Below, in pieces: positions 25,749 through 35,991 of a stretch of DNA of 64,000 nt; the stretch's first letter is position 1; the number at the start of each line of letters is the position of its first letter. The notes beneath the pieces were generated by a model, which saw nothing but the letters and a program-made list of their open reading frames with translations, was not told the origin of the DNA and did no database searches. Position numbers and translations under genes: made by a program. Source of the stretch: Hyphomonas beringensis (lineage in GTDB: Bacteria; Pseudomonadota; Alphaproteobacteria; Caulobacterales; Hyphomonadaceae). The stretch is from positions 1 to 64,000 of the forward strand of contig NZ_AWFF01000024.1 in the NCBI RefSeq assembly GCF_000682755.1. Reading direction: 5' to 3'.

Positions 25749-26879
25749 ATGCCCTGGGATGATAAAACTAAATCCAGCGGCCCATGGGGCGGCGGGGACG
25801 GAGAGAATGGCGGAGGCGGCAAGGATGGCGGCTCCCCCTGGAACCGTCCTGGTGGCTCTGGCAATGGGGGCGGCAAGGATCTGGAAGAACAGATGCGCCG
25901 CATGCAGGAGCGCTTCCGCAAGCGTGGCGGAGGCGGCGGTCGCCGACGTGGCGGCGGAGGCGGAGGCGGAGCCAATTTCGGCCCGCTCGGCTTCCTCGTC
26001 ATTGCCGGCATCGCACTGCTCGCCTGGCTTTCCACTAGCGTGGTGATGGTAGACCCGGGCCAGCAGGCCTCAGTCTTCCGCTTCGGCAAGTGGCAGACGA
26101 ATTTCGGGCCCGGCCTGCATTTCCACCTGCCTGCCCCGTTTGAGGAGCACCAATTGGTCAATACCGAACGCCGGGAAGAAACCCGCATTGGACAGACCAT
26201 GGAAGAAAGCCTGATGCTGACGCAGGACGAAAACATCGTCGACATTCAGTTCTCAGTCTTCTGGAAAGTGAAATCCGACGCGCCGCAGAACTACATTCTG
26301 AACGTCAAGGACCCGCGCGAGGCAGTCGAGATGGTCTCTGAATCCGTGATGCGCGAAGTGGTCGGCAAGTCGCTGCTGCAAAACGTGATCACGACTGAGC
26401 GTGACGTCGTGCAACAGGAAGTGAAAGAGCAGACCCAGAGCCTGCTGAACTTCTACAATGCCGGCATCGACATCCTGAACGTTCAGATCGACAAATCCGA
26501 CCCACCGCAACAGGTGATCGAGGCTTTCAACGATGTGAACGTGGCGGAACAGGACGCCGAAACGAACATCAACCAGGCGACCCAGTACGCCAATGAAGTG
26601 GTGCCTCAAGCTCGCGGTACGGCGCAGCGCCTGTTGCAGGAAGCTGAAGGCTATCGCGACCAGATCGTCGCCGATGCGCAAGGTGAAGCCTCTCGCTTTG
26701 AGCAGATCTATGAAGAGTATCGCAAGGCACCGCGCGTGACGCGGGAACGCATGTATCTCGAAACCATGGAACGTGTACTTGAGCGGTCAGACAAGCTGAT
26801 CCTGGACAGTGAGTCCGGTGCAGTTCCGTATCTTCCGCTCGACTCCGTTCAATCCAGCAATCGCGGAGGGCAGAACTGA
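25749..26879 (+). CDS. hflK: FtsH-modulating membrane protein HflK
   Basis: A 376-residue SPFH/band-7 protein. A cytoplasmic Gly/Arg-rich low-complexity N-terminus (1-75) precedes one membrane helix (about 80-98) and the band-7 domain and coiled coil facing the periplasm. With HflC it forms the cage around the FtsH protease and limits its activity. AGGGAGG lies shortly before the ATG. The stop codon overlaps the hflC start (TGATG). The poly-Gly region is unusually GC-rich at DNA level but is normal for HflK. Confidence 0.94.
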   Translation: MPWDDKTKSSGPWGGGDGENGGGGKDGGSPWNRPGGSGNGGGKDLEEQMRRMQERFRKRGGGGGRRRGGGGGGGANFGPLGFLVIAGIALLAWLSTSVVMVDPGQQASVFRFGKWQTNFGPGLHFHLPAPFEEHQLVNTERREETRIGQTMEESLMLTQDENIVDIQFSVFWKVKSDAPQNYILNVKDPREAVEMVSESVMREVVGKSLLQNVITTERDVVQQEVKEQTQSLLNFYNAGIDILNVQIDKSDPPQQVIEAFNDVNVAEQDAETNINQATQYANEVVPQARGTAQRLLQEAEGYRDQIVADAQGEASRFEQIYEEYRKAPRVTRERMYLETMERVLERSDKLILDSESGAVPYLPLDSVQSSNRGGQN

Positions 26880-27769
26880 TGCGTGCATTCGGATGGCTAA
26901 CGCTTGTAATTGCCGGGATCGTGATCCTGGTTGCCGTGAACTCCTTCTATGTTGTCCGCCAGGATCAGCAGGCTCTTGTCCTTCAGGTCGGCGAACCGAA
27001 AGAGGTCCGCAACGCACCCGGCACAGATGAAGCCGGTCTTTACCTCAAGATCCCGGTAATTCAGCAGGTCGAGATTCTCGACAAGAAGAACCTTGGTCTC
27101 GATATCGAAAACATTGAGGTTCTGGCCTCGGACCAACGCCGCCTGACGGTGGATGCCTTTGTCCGCTGGCGGATCAAGGACCCACTGAAATTCTATCAGC
27201 GCTTCCGGACAGAAAAAGCTGCCAGTGCCCAGCTGATGCGGATTACCACCTCCACGATCCGTGAAGAGCTTGGTGACGTTCGAGTGCCGGAGATCATCTC
27301 CGGTCAACGTGCCCAGCTGATGGATCGAATTCGCGAGAAGGTGAATGCCGGACTGGTCGATGACGGCATCGACATCATTGATGTTCGCATCCGTCAGGCA
27401 GACCTGCCGCATGAAGTGGCTGATGGCGTCTATAGCCGGATGCAGACGGCCCGTAAGCAGGAAGCGCAGCGCATCCGCGCCGAGGGCGAAGAGCGAGCCC
27501 GTCTGATCCGCGCCCAGGCGGAACGGGAAAAAACCGTTCTGGAAGCCCAGGCCCGTGAACAGGCAGAAAAGATCCGCGGTGAAGGCGATGCCAAATCCAC
27601 CGAAATCTATGCTCAGGCCTATAATCGCGATCCGGAGTTCTTCCGTTTCCAGAGGGCGCTGATTGCGTGTGAAAAATCCCTCCAGAAGGGCACCCGCATG
27701 GTCGTGGGTCCTGACGGGCTGGGCATCTGCGATGAGTTTATCAATAGCGCCCGCAAGAATGGCGGTTAA
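26879..27769 (+). CDS. hflC: FtsH-modulating membrane protein HflC
   Basis: A 296-residue SPFH protein with one N-terminal membrane helix (about 5-24), a band-7 domain, and a long charged coiled coil rich in Arg-Ala-Glu-Gly-Glu and Gln-Ala-Arg-Glu repeats (about 185-250). It is the obligate partner of HflK. It is translationally coupled to hflK by a one-base stop-start overlap and followed at 18 bases by the DUF2065 gene. Confidence 0.94.
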   Translation: MRAFGWLTLVIAGIVILVAVNSFYVVRQDQQALVLQVGEPKEVRNAPGTDEAGLYLKIPVIQQVEILDKKNLGLDIENIEVLASDQRRLTVDAFVRWRIKDPLKFYQRFRTEKAASAQLMRITTSTIREELGDVRVPEIISGQRAQLMDRIREKVNAGLVDDGIDIIDVRIRQADLPHEVADGVYSRMQTARKQEAQRIRAEGEERARLIRAQAEREKTVLEAQAREQAEKIRGEGDAKSTEIYAQAYNRDPEFFRFQRALIACEKSLQKGTRMVVGPDGLGICDEFINSARKNGG

Positions 27770-27787
27770 GTCCGGAGCGGACCGGCC

Positions 27788-27985
27788 ATGACGCTGAAAC
27801 TGATCCTGATCGGGATTGGCATGTGGTTCTTCATTGAGGGGGCGATCTACGCGGTCGCCCCTGAATTCATGCGCAGGATGGCGGCCTTCCTCACGCGCAT
27901 GCCAGGCCGGGAGATCGCTCTTGCGGGCATCGGCTCGGCCGCAATTGGCGCAATCCTTATCGTCATTGCAGTTCGGTGGCTGTGA
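27788..27985 (+). CDS. DUF2065-family small membrane protein
   Basis: A 65-residue protein with two hydrophobic helices (about 3-24 and 43-62) around a basic loop Phe-Met-Arg-Arg-Met. DUF2065 proteins of this size are typically encoded next to hflC, and the position here between hflC and degP agrees. They may be a small subunit of the HflKC-FtsH complex, which is inference from conserved neighbourhood. Confidence 0.82.
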   Translation: MTLKLILIGIGMWFFIEGAIYAVAPEFMRRMAAFLTRMPGREIALAGIGSAAIGAILIVIAVRWL

Positions 27986-28066
27986 AGCGGTTGCAACACG
28001 CCCGCAAAGCGCCATAGTTTGTTACGACAATTCGATTACGCGCTTCGAAAGGAGGCTCGGCAGCCC

Positions 28067-29524
28067 ATGCGAATACCGGCCCTTGCTGCCATTATCCTGA
28101 TCTCTTCGGCAACGATGGCGATGCCCGTTGTTGCGCAGGAGAGTCTTTCAGAGGCTGTGGACGGTATTGACCAGAAGGTTCAGCCGCAAAGTTTTCGCGA
28201 TCTGTCGCGCCGCCTGATGCCAGCTGTCGTCAATATTTCGACGTCGCAGACAATTGCCCCGGAAGGGATGCCGAGCTTTCCGGAAGGCTCCCCCATGGAG
28301 CGCTTCAATGAGTTCTTCGGCCGCGACGAAGACGGCTTTCGCCGCGAAGGCTCGCTTGGCTCCGGCTTTGTGATTTCGGCTGACGGCTACATCATTACCA
28401 ATAATCACGTCATCGAGAATGCTGACGAGATCGACATCAATTTTGCGGATGGCCGTGTCCTGAAAGCAGAACTTGTCGGCCGGGACCGGGATACCGATCT
28501 GGCCGTGCTGAAGGTTAAATCCTCCACACCCCTGCCCCATGTCGATCTGGCAGACAGTGACAAGGCGGAAGTTGGGGATTGGGTAATCGCCATCGGCAAC
28601 CCGTTCGGCTTTGGCGGCTCGGTGTCCGCTGGCATCATTTCTGCCCGCAACCGGGACCTGAATGCCGGGCGTTCGGATGATTTCATCCAGACCGACGCTG
28701 CCATCAACCGTGGCAACTCTGGCGGCCCGCTGTTCAATCTGGGCGGCGAAGTGGTCGGCGTGAACACGGCGATCATCTCCCCGACTGGCGGGTCTGTCGG
28801 CATCGGCTTTTCCGTGCCCTCCAATCTTGTGAAACGCATTTCAGACCAGTTGATCAAGGAAGGCCGCGTGCGCCGTGCCTGGCTGGGTGTCAATGTACAG
28901 GATGCGGATGAAAACCTGGTCAAAGCCTACAAAGCGACTGGCAAGGGCGGCGTTATCATCACCCGCATCACCGACGATGGGCCGGCCGAGAAATCCAATA
29001 TTGAAGTTGGCGACCTTGTGCTGCGCTTCGGCGGCAAACCGGTAACCAGCGTGCGTGAGCTGACCCGCCTGATCAATGAAACCGCCATCGGCAAGACGGT
29101 GCCGGTATCGCTGGTGCGCGATGGCAAGGCCCGCACGGTCAATGTCACGCTGGGGGAGCTGGAAGACGAAGAAACGCCCGCAGGGGCCAATGCAGCTCTG
29201 GACGCCCCTGCTAGCTCAAACGATCTTGGCGCGGAGCTTTCCAGCCTGGATGATGATGTCCGCCGCCGCTATGGCATTCCCAAGGATGTCGAAGGCGTCG
29301 TAGTTACCACAGTCTCCGCGCGTGGGCGCTCCTTTGGAAAGCTGCGCAGAGGCGACGTACTGGTCGAGGTCAATTTCGAACGTGTCGCGACCGTGACGGA
29401 CACGATTGAAAAAGTGGAACAGGCCATGACCACGCCGCGCCAGCCCCTGCTGCTGCGCGTGAAGCGCCGCGGCGATGCGGGCTGGTTCGATCAGTTCATC
29501 TCGATTGACCTCACCAATTCCTGA
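28067..29524 (+). CDS. degP: DegP/HtrA periplasmic serine protease
   Basis: A 485-residue Do-type protease. The signal peptide ends at Val-Val-Ala-Gln (about 24). The trypsin-like domain has His114 (Asn-Asn-His-Val-Ile-Glu-Asn), Asp144 (Asp-Thr-Asp-Leu-Ala-Val-Leu) and Ser218 (Gly-Asn-Ser-Gly-Gly-Pro-Leu), followed by two PDZ domains (about 285-375 and 400-480). It degrades and chaperones misfolded envelope proteins. AAAGGAGG lies 11 bases before the ATG. It closes an hflK-hflC-DUF2065-degP group, uniting inner-membrane and periplasmic protein quality control. Confidence 0.94.
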   Translation: MRIPALAAIILISSATMAMPVVAQESLSEAVDGIDQKVQPQSFRDLSRRLMPAVVNISTSQTIAPEGMPSFPEGSPMERFNEFFGRDEDGFRREGSLGSGFVISADGYIITNNHVIENADEIDINFADGRVLKAELVGRDRDTDLAVLKVKSSTPLPHVDLADSDKAEVGDWVIAIGNPFGFGGSVSAGIISARNRDLNAGRSDDFIQTDAAINRGNSGGPLFNLGGEVVGVNTAIISPTGGSVGIGFSVPSNLVKRISDQLIKEGRVRRAWLGVNVQDADENLVKAYKATGKGGVIITRITDDGPAEKSNIEVGDLVLRFGGKPVTSVRELTRLINETAIGKTVPVSLVRDGKARTVNVTLGELEDEETPAGANAALDAPASSNDLGAELSSLDDDVRRRYGIPKDVEGVVVTTVSARGRSFGKLRRGDVLVEVNFERVATVTDTIEKVEQAMTTPRQPLLLRVKRRGDAGWFDQFISIDLTNS

Positions 29525-29559
29525 TCTTGCAAGGCTCGCAAGAGCGGAATGTGGCCAGT

Positions 29560-30480
29560 CTATTCCTCGACGAACTCGTTTGCGGTGTAACCTTGGAAAA
29601 AGAGCGCAGCACGCAGGTCTGTGTGTGCAATCGCGGCATGGGCCTCTGACGCCACAATGGGCTTTGCCTTGTAGGCAATGCCGAGGCCGGCGGCCTTGAT
29701 CATGGCAAGATCATTCGCGCCATCGCCCAGCGCCAACGCATCTTGGCGCTCAAGCCCGGCATTGGACGCGAACTCATCCAGTGCCGATAGTTTCGCCTCC
29801 CGCCCAAGAATGGGATAGCCCACCTCCCCTGTCAGCGCGCTGCCATCATCTATCAGCGTGTTGCCCCGATGGGCAGAGAAACCGGAAGCCTCTGCTACCC
29901 GCTGCGTAAAGAAGGTGAAACCGCCTGACACGAGCACAGTCATCGCCCCATGCGTTTTCATCGTGTGCACCAGCGTCTTTGCGCCGGGGTTCAGCGTGAT
30001 CCGCGCTTCATAGGCCTGTTGCAGCGCCGTGAGCGCGAGCCCCTTCAGCATGCCGACGCGGGTTGTCAGCGCGCCTTCAAAATCCAGCTCACCTCGCATG
30101 GCCCGTTCCGTGATGGCAGAGACTTCCGCCTTCAGGCCTGCAAAGTCAGCGAGCTCATCGAGGCATTCCTGCCCAATAATGGTGGAATCCATATCCGAGA
30201 TCAGAAGCCGCTTGCGACGATTGTCTGCCGGCACGAGTGCTGCGTCCACGTTCTGCTTGGCCAGATTGGCCAGAATGTCGGCTTTTATTTCTGCGCTTAC
30301 AGGCTCAAACGGAATCTCCGCGCCGGCAATGCCCTCCCCCTCGCCAAGCGAGCGCATGATATTCGGGGGAACTGCAAGGCCAGATGCCCCTGCCGCTGCA
30401 GCCAGCATGACGCCAATCTCTTGCGGAGAGGCCTTGGCCGCGCCAACAAGTATCATCGAGGTTTCCAATTTCTCAGTCAT
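29560..30480 (-). CDS. serB: Phosphoserine phosphatase
   Basis: A 306-residue HAD phosphatase that makes serine from O-phosphoserine. An ACT-like N-terminal region (about 1-85) precedes the catalytic domain: motif I Ile-Ser-Asp-Met-Asp-Ser-Thr, motif II Val-Ser-Gly-Gly-Phe-Thr-Phe-Phe, motif III/IV Leu-Gly-Asp-Gly-Ala-Asn-Asp. The ATG at 30480 has GGCGGGA upstream; one at 30510 would add ten residues and nearly reach miaA. It is divergent from miaA. Confidence 0.93.
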   Translation of the reverse strand: MTEKLETSMILVGAAKASPQEIGVMLAAAAGASGLAVPPNIMRSLGEGEGIAGAEIPFEPVSAEIKADILANLAKQNVDAALVPADNRRKRLLISDMDSTIIGQECLDELADFAGLKAEVSAITERAMRGELDFEGALTTRVGMLKGLALTALQQAYEARITLNPGAKTLVHTMKTHGAMTVLVSGGFTFFTQRVAEASGFSAHRGNTLIDDGSALTGEVGYPILGREAKLSALDEFASNAGLERQDALALGDGANDLAMIKAAGLGIAYKAKPIVASEAHAAIAHTDLRAALFFQGYTANEFVEE

Positions 30481-30533
30481 TCCCGCCTCATCACGGGTTT
30501 CCTCTCCCATGACAAGCCCTTACGTCTAGTATC

Positions 30534-31484
30534 ATGAAACCAGCCATCCTCATTCACGGCCCGACAGCCAGCGGCAAGACGGCCCTCGCCATCGAAGTGG
30601 CCAAGCGTCTGGGCGGTGAAGTCATCAATGCCGACTCCATGCAGGTCTACCGGGACCTGCAGGTCATCTCTGCCCGTCCTACGGAGGAAGAGATGGACGG
30701 CGTTCAGCATCATTTGTTCGGTCATGTTGATGCAGCAGAGCGCTATTCCACCGGCGAATGGCTTGAAGAGGCACGCGCCACGATCCGCAAAATGGAACTC
30801 AGCGGCAAGCGGGCGATCCTTGTGGGGGGCACGGGGCTTTACCTGCTGGCCCTGACGCAAGGCCTGTCCAACATCCCCCCTGTTCCGGAAGACGTACGCG
30901 CTGACGTCCGCATGATTGCCGAGACAGAAGGCGCTGAGGGTCTGCGCGAAAGACTGGCCCCTGTGGATGCCGAGACCGCCGAACGCCTGGGAACAGGAGA
31001 CCGCCAGCGCCTGGCCCGGGCCTATGAAGTCTATCTCGCCACCGGCAGGCCCATCACGGATTTCCAGAAAGACCGCCAGCCCCCTGTCTTGCAGGATGGC
31101 GAATGGATTGGCTTTGCGCTGACCCCGCCCCGCGCAAAACTCTATCAGAAGATAGACCGCCGCTTTGAAGGCATGCTGATGCAAGGGGCTATGGAAGAGG
31201 CCCGGAAGTTGATTGAACGCAACCTCGACCCCGAACTTCCTGCAATGAAAGCACATGGAATGCCGTGGCTTGCAGCTTTCGCACGGGGAGAGATAACGGC
31301 AGAATTTGCCGCAGAAAACGCCAAACGCGACACAAGACGCTACGCAAAGCGCCAATTCACGTGGATTGGGCGTCAATTTCCCTTCTGGCCGCGCATACCT
31401 TCACCTGAGCTGGAGGAGCGCATGAGGGTTATTCTTGCCCTCTATAGAGAGATTGACAGGCCCGTTGAGGCAGATTATTCCTAA
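30534..31484 (+). CDS. miaA: tRNA dimethylallyltransferase
   Basis: A 316-residue enzyme that isopentenylates A37 of tRNAs reading UNN codons. It has the P-loop Gly-Pro-Thr-Ala-Ser-Gly-Lys-Thr (9-16), Asn-Ala-Asp-Ser-Met-Gln-Val-Tyr (DSxQ), Gly-Gly-Thr-Gly-Leu-Tyr and a C-terminal Arg-Tyr-Ala-Lys-Arg-Gln-Phe-Thr-Trp. The promoter of the downstream ilv leader lies inside its last codons. MiaA modification affects translation of some leader peptides in other bacteria, but here that is only a thought. Confidence 0.94.
   Translation: MKPAILIHGPTASGKTALAIEVAKRLGGEVINADSMQVYRDLQVISARPTEEEMDGVQHHLFGHVDAAERYSTGEWLEEARATIRKMELSGKRAILVGGTGLYLLALTQGLSNIPPVPEDVRADVRMIAETEGAEGLRERLAPVDAETAERLGTGDRQRLARAYEVYLATGRPITDFQKDRQPPVLQDGEWIGFALTPPRAKLYQKIDRRFEGMLMQGAMEEARKLIERNLDPELPAMKAHGMPWLAAFARGEITAEFAAENAKRDTRRYAKRQFTWIGRQFPFWPRIPSPELEERMRVILALYREIDRPVEADYS
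31453..31481 (+). promoter_or_regulatory. Promoter of ilv leader/ilvB
   Basis: TTGACA at 31453-31458 and TATTCC at 31476-31481 are separated by 17 bases, within the 3' end of miaA. A start near 31488 would leave about 20 bases, including GGAGG at 31496-31500, before the leader GTG. Confidence 0.65.
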
Positions 31485-31509
31485 CCCCCAACGTTGGAGG
31501 AAACGTTAC

Positions 31510-31548
31510 GTGCGCATCGCAGAGGTACTCGTTATTAGGCACCCGTGA
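31510..31548 (+). CDS. Branched-chain (ilv) leader peptide
   Basis: A 12-codon frame starting at GTG: Met-Arg-Ile-Ala-Glu-Val-Leu-Val-Ile-Arg-His-Pro, then TGA. Five of the 11 codons after the start are Ile, Val or Leu. GGAGG lies nine bases upstream. The stop is followed at once by an eight-pair hairpin and then a terminator before ilvB. This matches the leader peptide/attenuator arrangement reported for the Caulobacter ilvBN operon. Stalling at Ile, Val or Leu codons would favour read-through into ilvB. Confidence 0.85.
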   Translation: MRIAEVLVIRHP

Positions 31549-31617
31549 CTGGCTTGAGAAAGCCAGTTGCGGGTGCGCGCACATAAGGGTCTCCATCGGG
31601 GGCCCTTTTTCTTTTCC
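31548..31617 (+). terminator. ilv attenuator (pause hairpin and terminator)
   Basis: Stem A is 31548-31555 with 31560-31567 (loop GAGA). The terminator is 31585-31594 with 31598-31607, ten pairs including two G-U, followed by a T-rich run. The leader segment GGCACCCG (31538-31545) can also pair with CGGGTGC near 31570-31576, giving an alternative fold that depends on where the ribosome stands. Confidence 0.8.
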
Positions 31618-31656
31618 GCTACAGACCAGAAATCGCCCCCAACAGAGACCAGAGAC

Positions 31657-33435
31657 ATGACCACAGAGACACAGACCAAGCCCGAAGCTGACGCCCGCAC
31701 CATGACAGGTGCAGAGATCGTCATTGAAGCCCTTCGCGAGCAAGGTGTGGAAGTCATGTTCGGCTATCCCGGCGGGGCGGTTCTACCGATCTATGATGCC
31801 CTTTATTCGGCGAGCGATATCCGCCACGTTCTGGTGCGCCATGAACAAGGCGCCGGGCACGCTGCCGAAGGCTATGCCCGCACCACCGGAAAGCCAGGCG
31901 TGTGCCTGGTGACCTCCGGCCCTGGCGCGACCAATATGGTGACACCGATCGCCGACGCGATGCTGGATTCCATCCCCATGGTCGTGATCACCGGACAAGT
32001 GCCAACGCATCTGATTGGCACCGATGCCTTCCAGGAATGCGACACAACCGGCATCACCCGCGCCTGTTCAAAGCACAATTACCTGGTGACGGATGTCGAT
32101 GAGCTGGCCCGTACAATTCATGAGGCCTTCCTGATCGCACGGTCCGGCCGCCCAGGCCCCGTCGTGATCGACGTTCCGAAGGACGTTCAGTTCGCGACCG
32201 GCACCTATGTCGGCAAGAAAGGCATTCACAAGCCAACCTATCACCCACAGACATCCCCGCATCCGGATGCGATTGCCGCAACGGTGGATCTGATGCTGCA
32301 GGCGCGCCGACCTGTCTTCTACACCGGCGGCGGCGTGATCAATTCCGGTCCGGAAGCATCAAAACTGCTGCGAGAGCTGCAAGACCTGACTGGCATTCCC
32401 GTCACCTCAACCCTGATGGGGTTGGGCGCCTTCCCGGCGTCGCACCCCGACTGGCTGGGCATGGTGGGCATGCATGGTAGCTTCGAAGCCAATAATGCGA
32501 TGCATGATTGCGACCTGATGCTGTGTGTCGGCGCGCGCTTTGATGACCGCGTAACGGGCCGGGTGGACGCCTTCTCTCCAACCTCAAAGAAGGTGCACAT
32601 CGATATCGACCCCTCCTCCGTGAACAAGATCGTTCGCGTGGACATACCGATTATCTCTGACTGCGCCGAGGCGTTGGCCGCGATCATCAAAGAGCTGAAA
32701 GCCCGCAAGGCGAAGCTGCAGGACATGTCCGGCTGGAAGCAGGAAATCGACATCTGGCGCGCGCGCCAATGCTTTGCCTATACGGGCTCTGATGAGGTGA
32801 TCAAACCGCAATACGCGGTTGAGCGCCTGTACGAGCTGACCAAGGATCGCGAGACCTACATCACCACCGAAGTAGGCCAGCACCAGATGTGGGCCGCGCA
32901 ATTCTATCATTTTGAAGAGCCGCACCACTGGATGACCTCCGGTGGACTGGGCACGATGGGTTACGGCCTGCCGGCAGCTGTCGGCGTTCAGGCCGCGCAC
33001 CCGGATGGCCTTGTCATCGACATCGCCGGGGAAGCCTCTATCCAGATGGTGATGCAGGAGTTCTCAACCGCCATTCAGCATCGCCTGCCGGTGAAAGTGT
33101 TTATCCTGAACAATGAATGGATGGGCATGGTGCGCCAATGGCAGGAATTGCTGCACGGCGAGCGCTATTCGCATTCCTATTCAGAAAGCCTGCCGGATTT
33201 CGTAAAACTTGCCGAAGCGCTAGGCGGACATGGCATCCGTTGTGACAATCCGGCCGAACTTGACGACAAGATCCGCGAGATGATTGACCATCCAGGCCCT
33301 GTCCTGTTCGATTGCTGTGTGGAGAAAGGCGAAAATTGCCTGCCCATGATCCCGTCGGGTTCTGCACATAATGAGATGATCCTCGGCGAAATTGTGGGTA
33401 ACGAAATCGGAGAGGCTGGCAAGAAGCTGGTCTAA
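31657..33435 (+). CDS. ilvB: Acetolactate synthase large subunit
   Basis: A 592-residue ThDP enzyme catalysing the first common step of valine, leucine and isoleucine synthesis. The catalytic Glu is in Val-Arg-His-Glu-Gln-Gly-Ala. FAD-region motifs (Gly-Ala-Arg-Phe-Asp-Asp-Arg-Val-Thr-Gly) and the ThDP Gly-Glu-Ala-Ser-Ile-Gln...Asn-Asn-Glu-Trp site are present; the more usual Gly-Asp-Gly-Ser is Gly-Glu-Ala-Ser here. The ATG at 31657 lies 40 bases after the attenuator T-run. ilvN and ilvC follow on the same strand. Confidence 0.95.
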   Translation: MTTETQTKPEADARTMTGAEIVIEALREQGVEVMFGYPGGAVLPIYDALYSASDIRHVLVRHEQGAGHAAEGYARTTGKPGVCLVTSGPGATNMVTPIADAMLDSIPMVVITGQVPTHLIGTDAFQECDTTGITRACSKHNYLVTDVDELARTIHEAFLIARSGRPGPVVIDVPKDVQFATGTYVGKKGIHKPTYHPQTSPHPDAIAATVDLMLQARRPVFYTGGGVINSGPEASKLLRELQDLTGIPVTSTLMGLGAFPASHPDWLGMVGMHGSFEANNAMHDCDLMLCVGARFDDRVTGRVDAFSPTSKKVHIDIDPSSVNKIVRVDIPIISDCAEALAAIIKELKARKAKLQDMSGWKQEIDIWRARQCFAYTGSDEVIKPQYAVERLYELTKDRETYITTEVGQHQMWAAQFYHFEEPHHWMTSGGLGTMGYGLPAAVGVQAAHPDGLVIDIAGEASIQMVMQEFSTAIQHRLPVKVFILNNEWMGMVRQWQELLHGERYSHSYSESLPDFVKLAEALGGHGIRCDNPAELDDKIREMIDHPGPVLFDCCVEKGENCLPMIPSGSAHNEMILGEIVGNEIGEAGKKLV

Positions 33436-33697
33436 GGCACCGCAGAGTGCCGGTTGGGTATGGAAGTAAGGTAAGGACCAAGATGGGCCTGAACAGTATC
33501 TTCATGGGGCAGCCCGCATTTTGCGGACAGGTCTTCGCGCCCTCGCGTGCCCTGCTGGCGCATGCCTTGCCCCTGCCCGGCCAACACACAAACGCCATCC
33601 GCCGCACATGCAGGCAGACGGCAAGCCCCCTTTCCCGCCAGCCCGGCCCTTCTATAGAAGGATGCCAGGCACTACAGGCACAAACGGAGACACGCCA

Positions 33698-34270
33698 ATG
33701 AGCGACGGATCAGCAGGCAACGCGCCCCAAGGCAATCCGAAATCGGCCTATTTCCTCTCTCATGCAGATGAGGAAATCGAACGCCGTACCCTGGCCGTGA
33801 TGGTCGATAACGAACCGGGTGTCCTGGCTCGTGTCGTCGGCCTGTTCTCTGGCCGCGGCTATAACATTGACAGCCTGACAGTGGCCGAGGTGGACGCCAG
33901 CCAGCATCAGTCCCGCATCACCATCGTCACCCAGGGCACACCGCATATCCTGCAGCAGATCGAGGCCCAGCTGCTGCGCCTCGTGCCGGTGGGTGAAGTG
34001 ATCGATATCACAAAGTCCAAACGCGGCATCGAACGCGAACTGGCCTTGGTGAAAGTGGCCGGCAAAGGGGAAGCCCGTGTCGAAGCCCTACGCATCTCTC
34101 AGATTTTCCGCGCGAATGTGATAGACACGACAAATGAGAGCTTCATTTTCGAGCTGACGGGCGCGTCTGACAAGATTACGCAATTTGTAGACCTGATGCG
34201 TCCGCTTGGCCTTGTGGAAGTCAGCCGGACAGGTGTTCTGTCCATCAAGCGCGGGAAGGAGAAAGGATGA
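33698..34270 (+). CDS. ilvN: Acetolactate synthase small (regulatory) subunit
   Basis: A 190-residue protein. An N-terminal ACT domain (about 28-100; Asn-Glu-Pro-Gly-Val-Leu-Ala-Arg-Val-Val-Gly-Leu-Phe-Ser) binds valine for feedback control, and a C-terminal ALS_ss_C domain stimulates IlvB. GGAGA precedes the ATG. It is separated from ilvB by 262 bases, unusually far for this pair, and a short frame with a good ribosome site ends on its start codon. It overlaps the next gene by four bases. Confidence 0.93.
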   Translation: MSDGSAGNAPQGNPKSAYFLSHADEEIERRTLAVMVDNEPGVLARVVGLFSGRGYNIDSLTVAEVDASQHQSRITIVTQGTPHILQQIEAQLLRLVPVGEVIDITKSKRGIERELALVKVAGKGEARVEALRISQIFRANVIDTTNESFIFELTGASDKITQFVDLMRPLGLVEVSRTGVLSIKRGKEKG

Positions 34271-34893
34271 AACTCGCCTCCCTCTTCGCTATCAGTCTTG
34301 CGCTGACGGTCGGCGCTGCGCATGCTCTTGAGGAGCAGCCTGCAAGCTGTCGCATGAATGCCTCCAGTGATGACGCAAAGCTTCAGTGCGACATTGACCG
34401 GGCACAGATGGTCTCTGCGCGAGCGAAAGTTATTTTCGGCACGCCACCCTCCCCTATCATCACAATTGTTGACACCCAGTCCCCCAGCGGAACGGCCTAT
34501 GTCTATGACATTTCTGATGTTGGCGGCACGATGATGCTGGACGCACGCTCTGTTCCCGGCACGCATGAGACCGCGAGGCCTGTCCCGCCATGCCGTCTTC
34601 AGGCCCAATTGCCGGACAATGTTGCCAACAAGGCCGCGCTGTCCCTTCTGTTTGCGGCCGAACCGGATATCCCGGCCTATGGCAAACGGCAAAAAATGGT
34701 CGTCAACGCAGATGGATCGCGCAGCTATGAGCTGCTGCTCTCTTCGCATGACATCATCACCCATATCGAAACGGTCGAAGGCACACGTGACTTTTCGCGT
34801 CATGCCGATGCCACGGACAAAATTGCCGATCTCAATCGCAGCGTAATCGGCGTCGCCAATTTTTCAGATGGTTGGGTTTGCAACACCAACTGA
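34267..34893 (+). CDS. Secreted protein of unknown function
   Basis: A 208-residue protein with a clear signal peptide (residues 1-20, cut near Ala-His-Ala). The mature part has four cysteines (near 28, 41, 107 and 205), compatible with two disulfides, and no motif I recognise. It starts with an ATGA overlap on the ilvN stop and ends 53 bases before ilvC, so it is co-transcribed with branched-chain genes, but nothing suggests an enzymatic role in that pathway. Confidence 0.7.
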   Translation: MKLASLFAISLALTVGAAHALEEQPASCRMNASSDDAKLQCDIDRAQMVSARAKVIFGTPPSPIITIVDTQSPSGTAYVYDISDVGGTMMLDARSVPGTHETARPVPPCRLQAQLPDNVANKAALSLLFAAEPDIPAYGKRQKMVVNADGSRSYELLLSSHDIITHIETVEGTRDFSRHADATDKIADLNRSVIGVANFSDGWVCNTN

Positions 34894-34928
34894 CTTGGAA
34901 AACCTCCCCCCACAAACAATATCTCTAG

Positions 34929-35966
<1,038 letters not shown>

Positions 35967-35991
35967 TCACGCATTTATTGTGACACATGTG

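Noticed and set aside
25790-25985. Simple GGCGGA-type repeat
   Set aside because: It is the Gly/Arg-rich coding segment at the HflK N-terminus, normal for the family.
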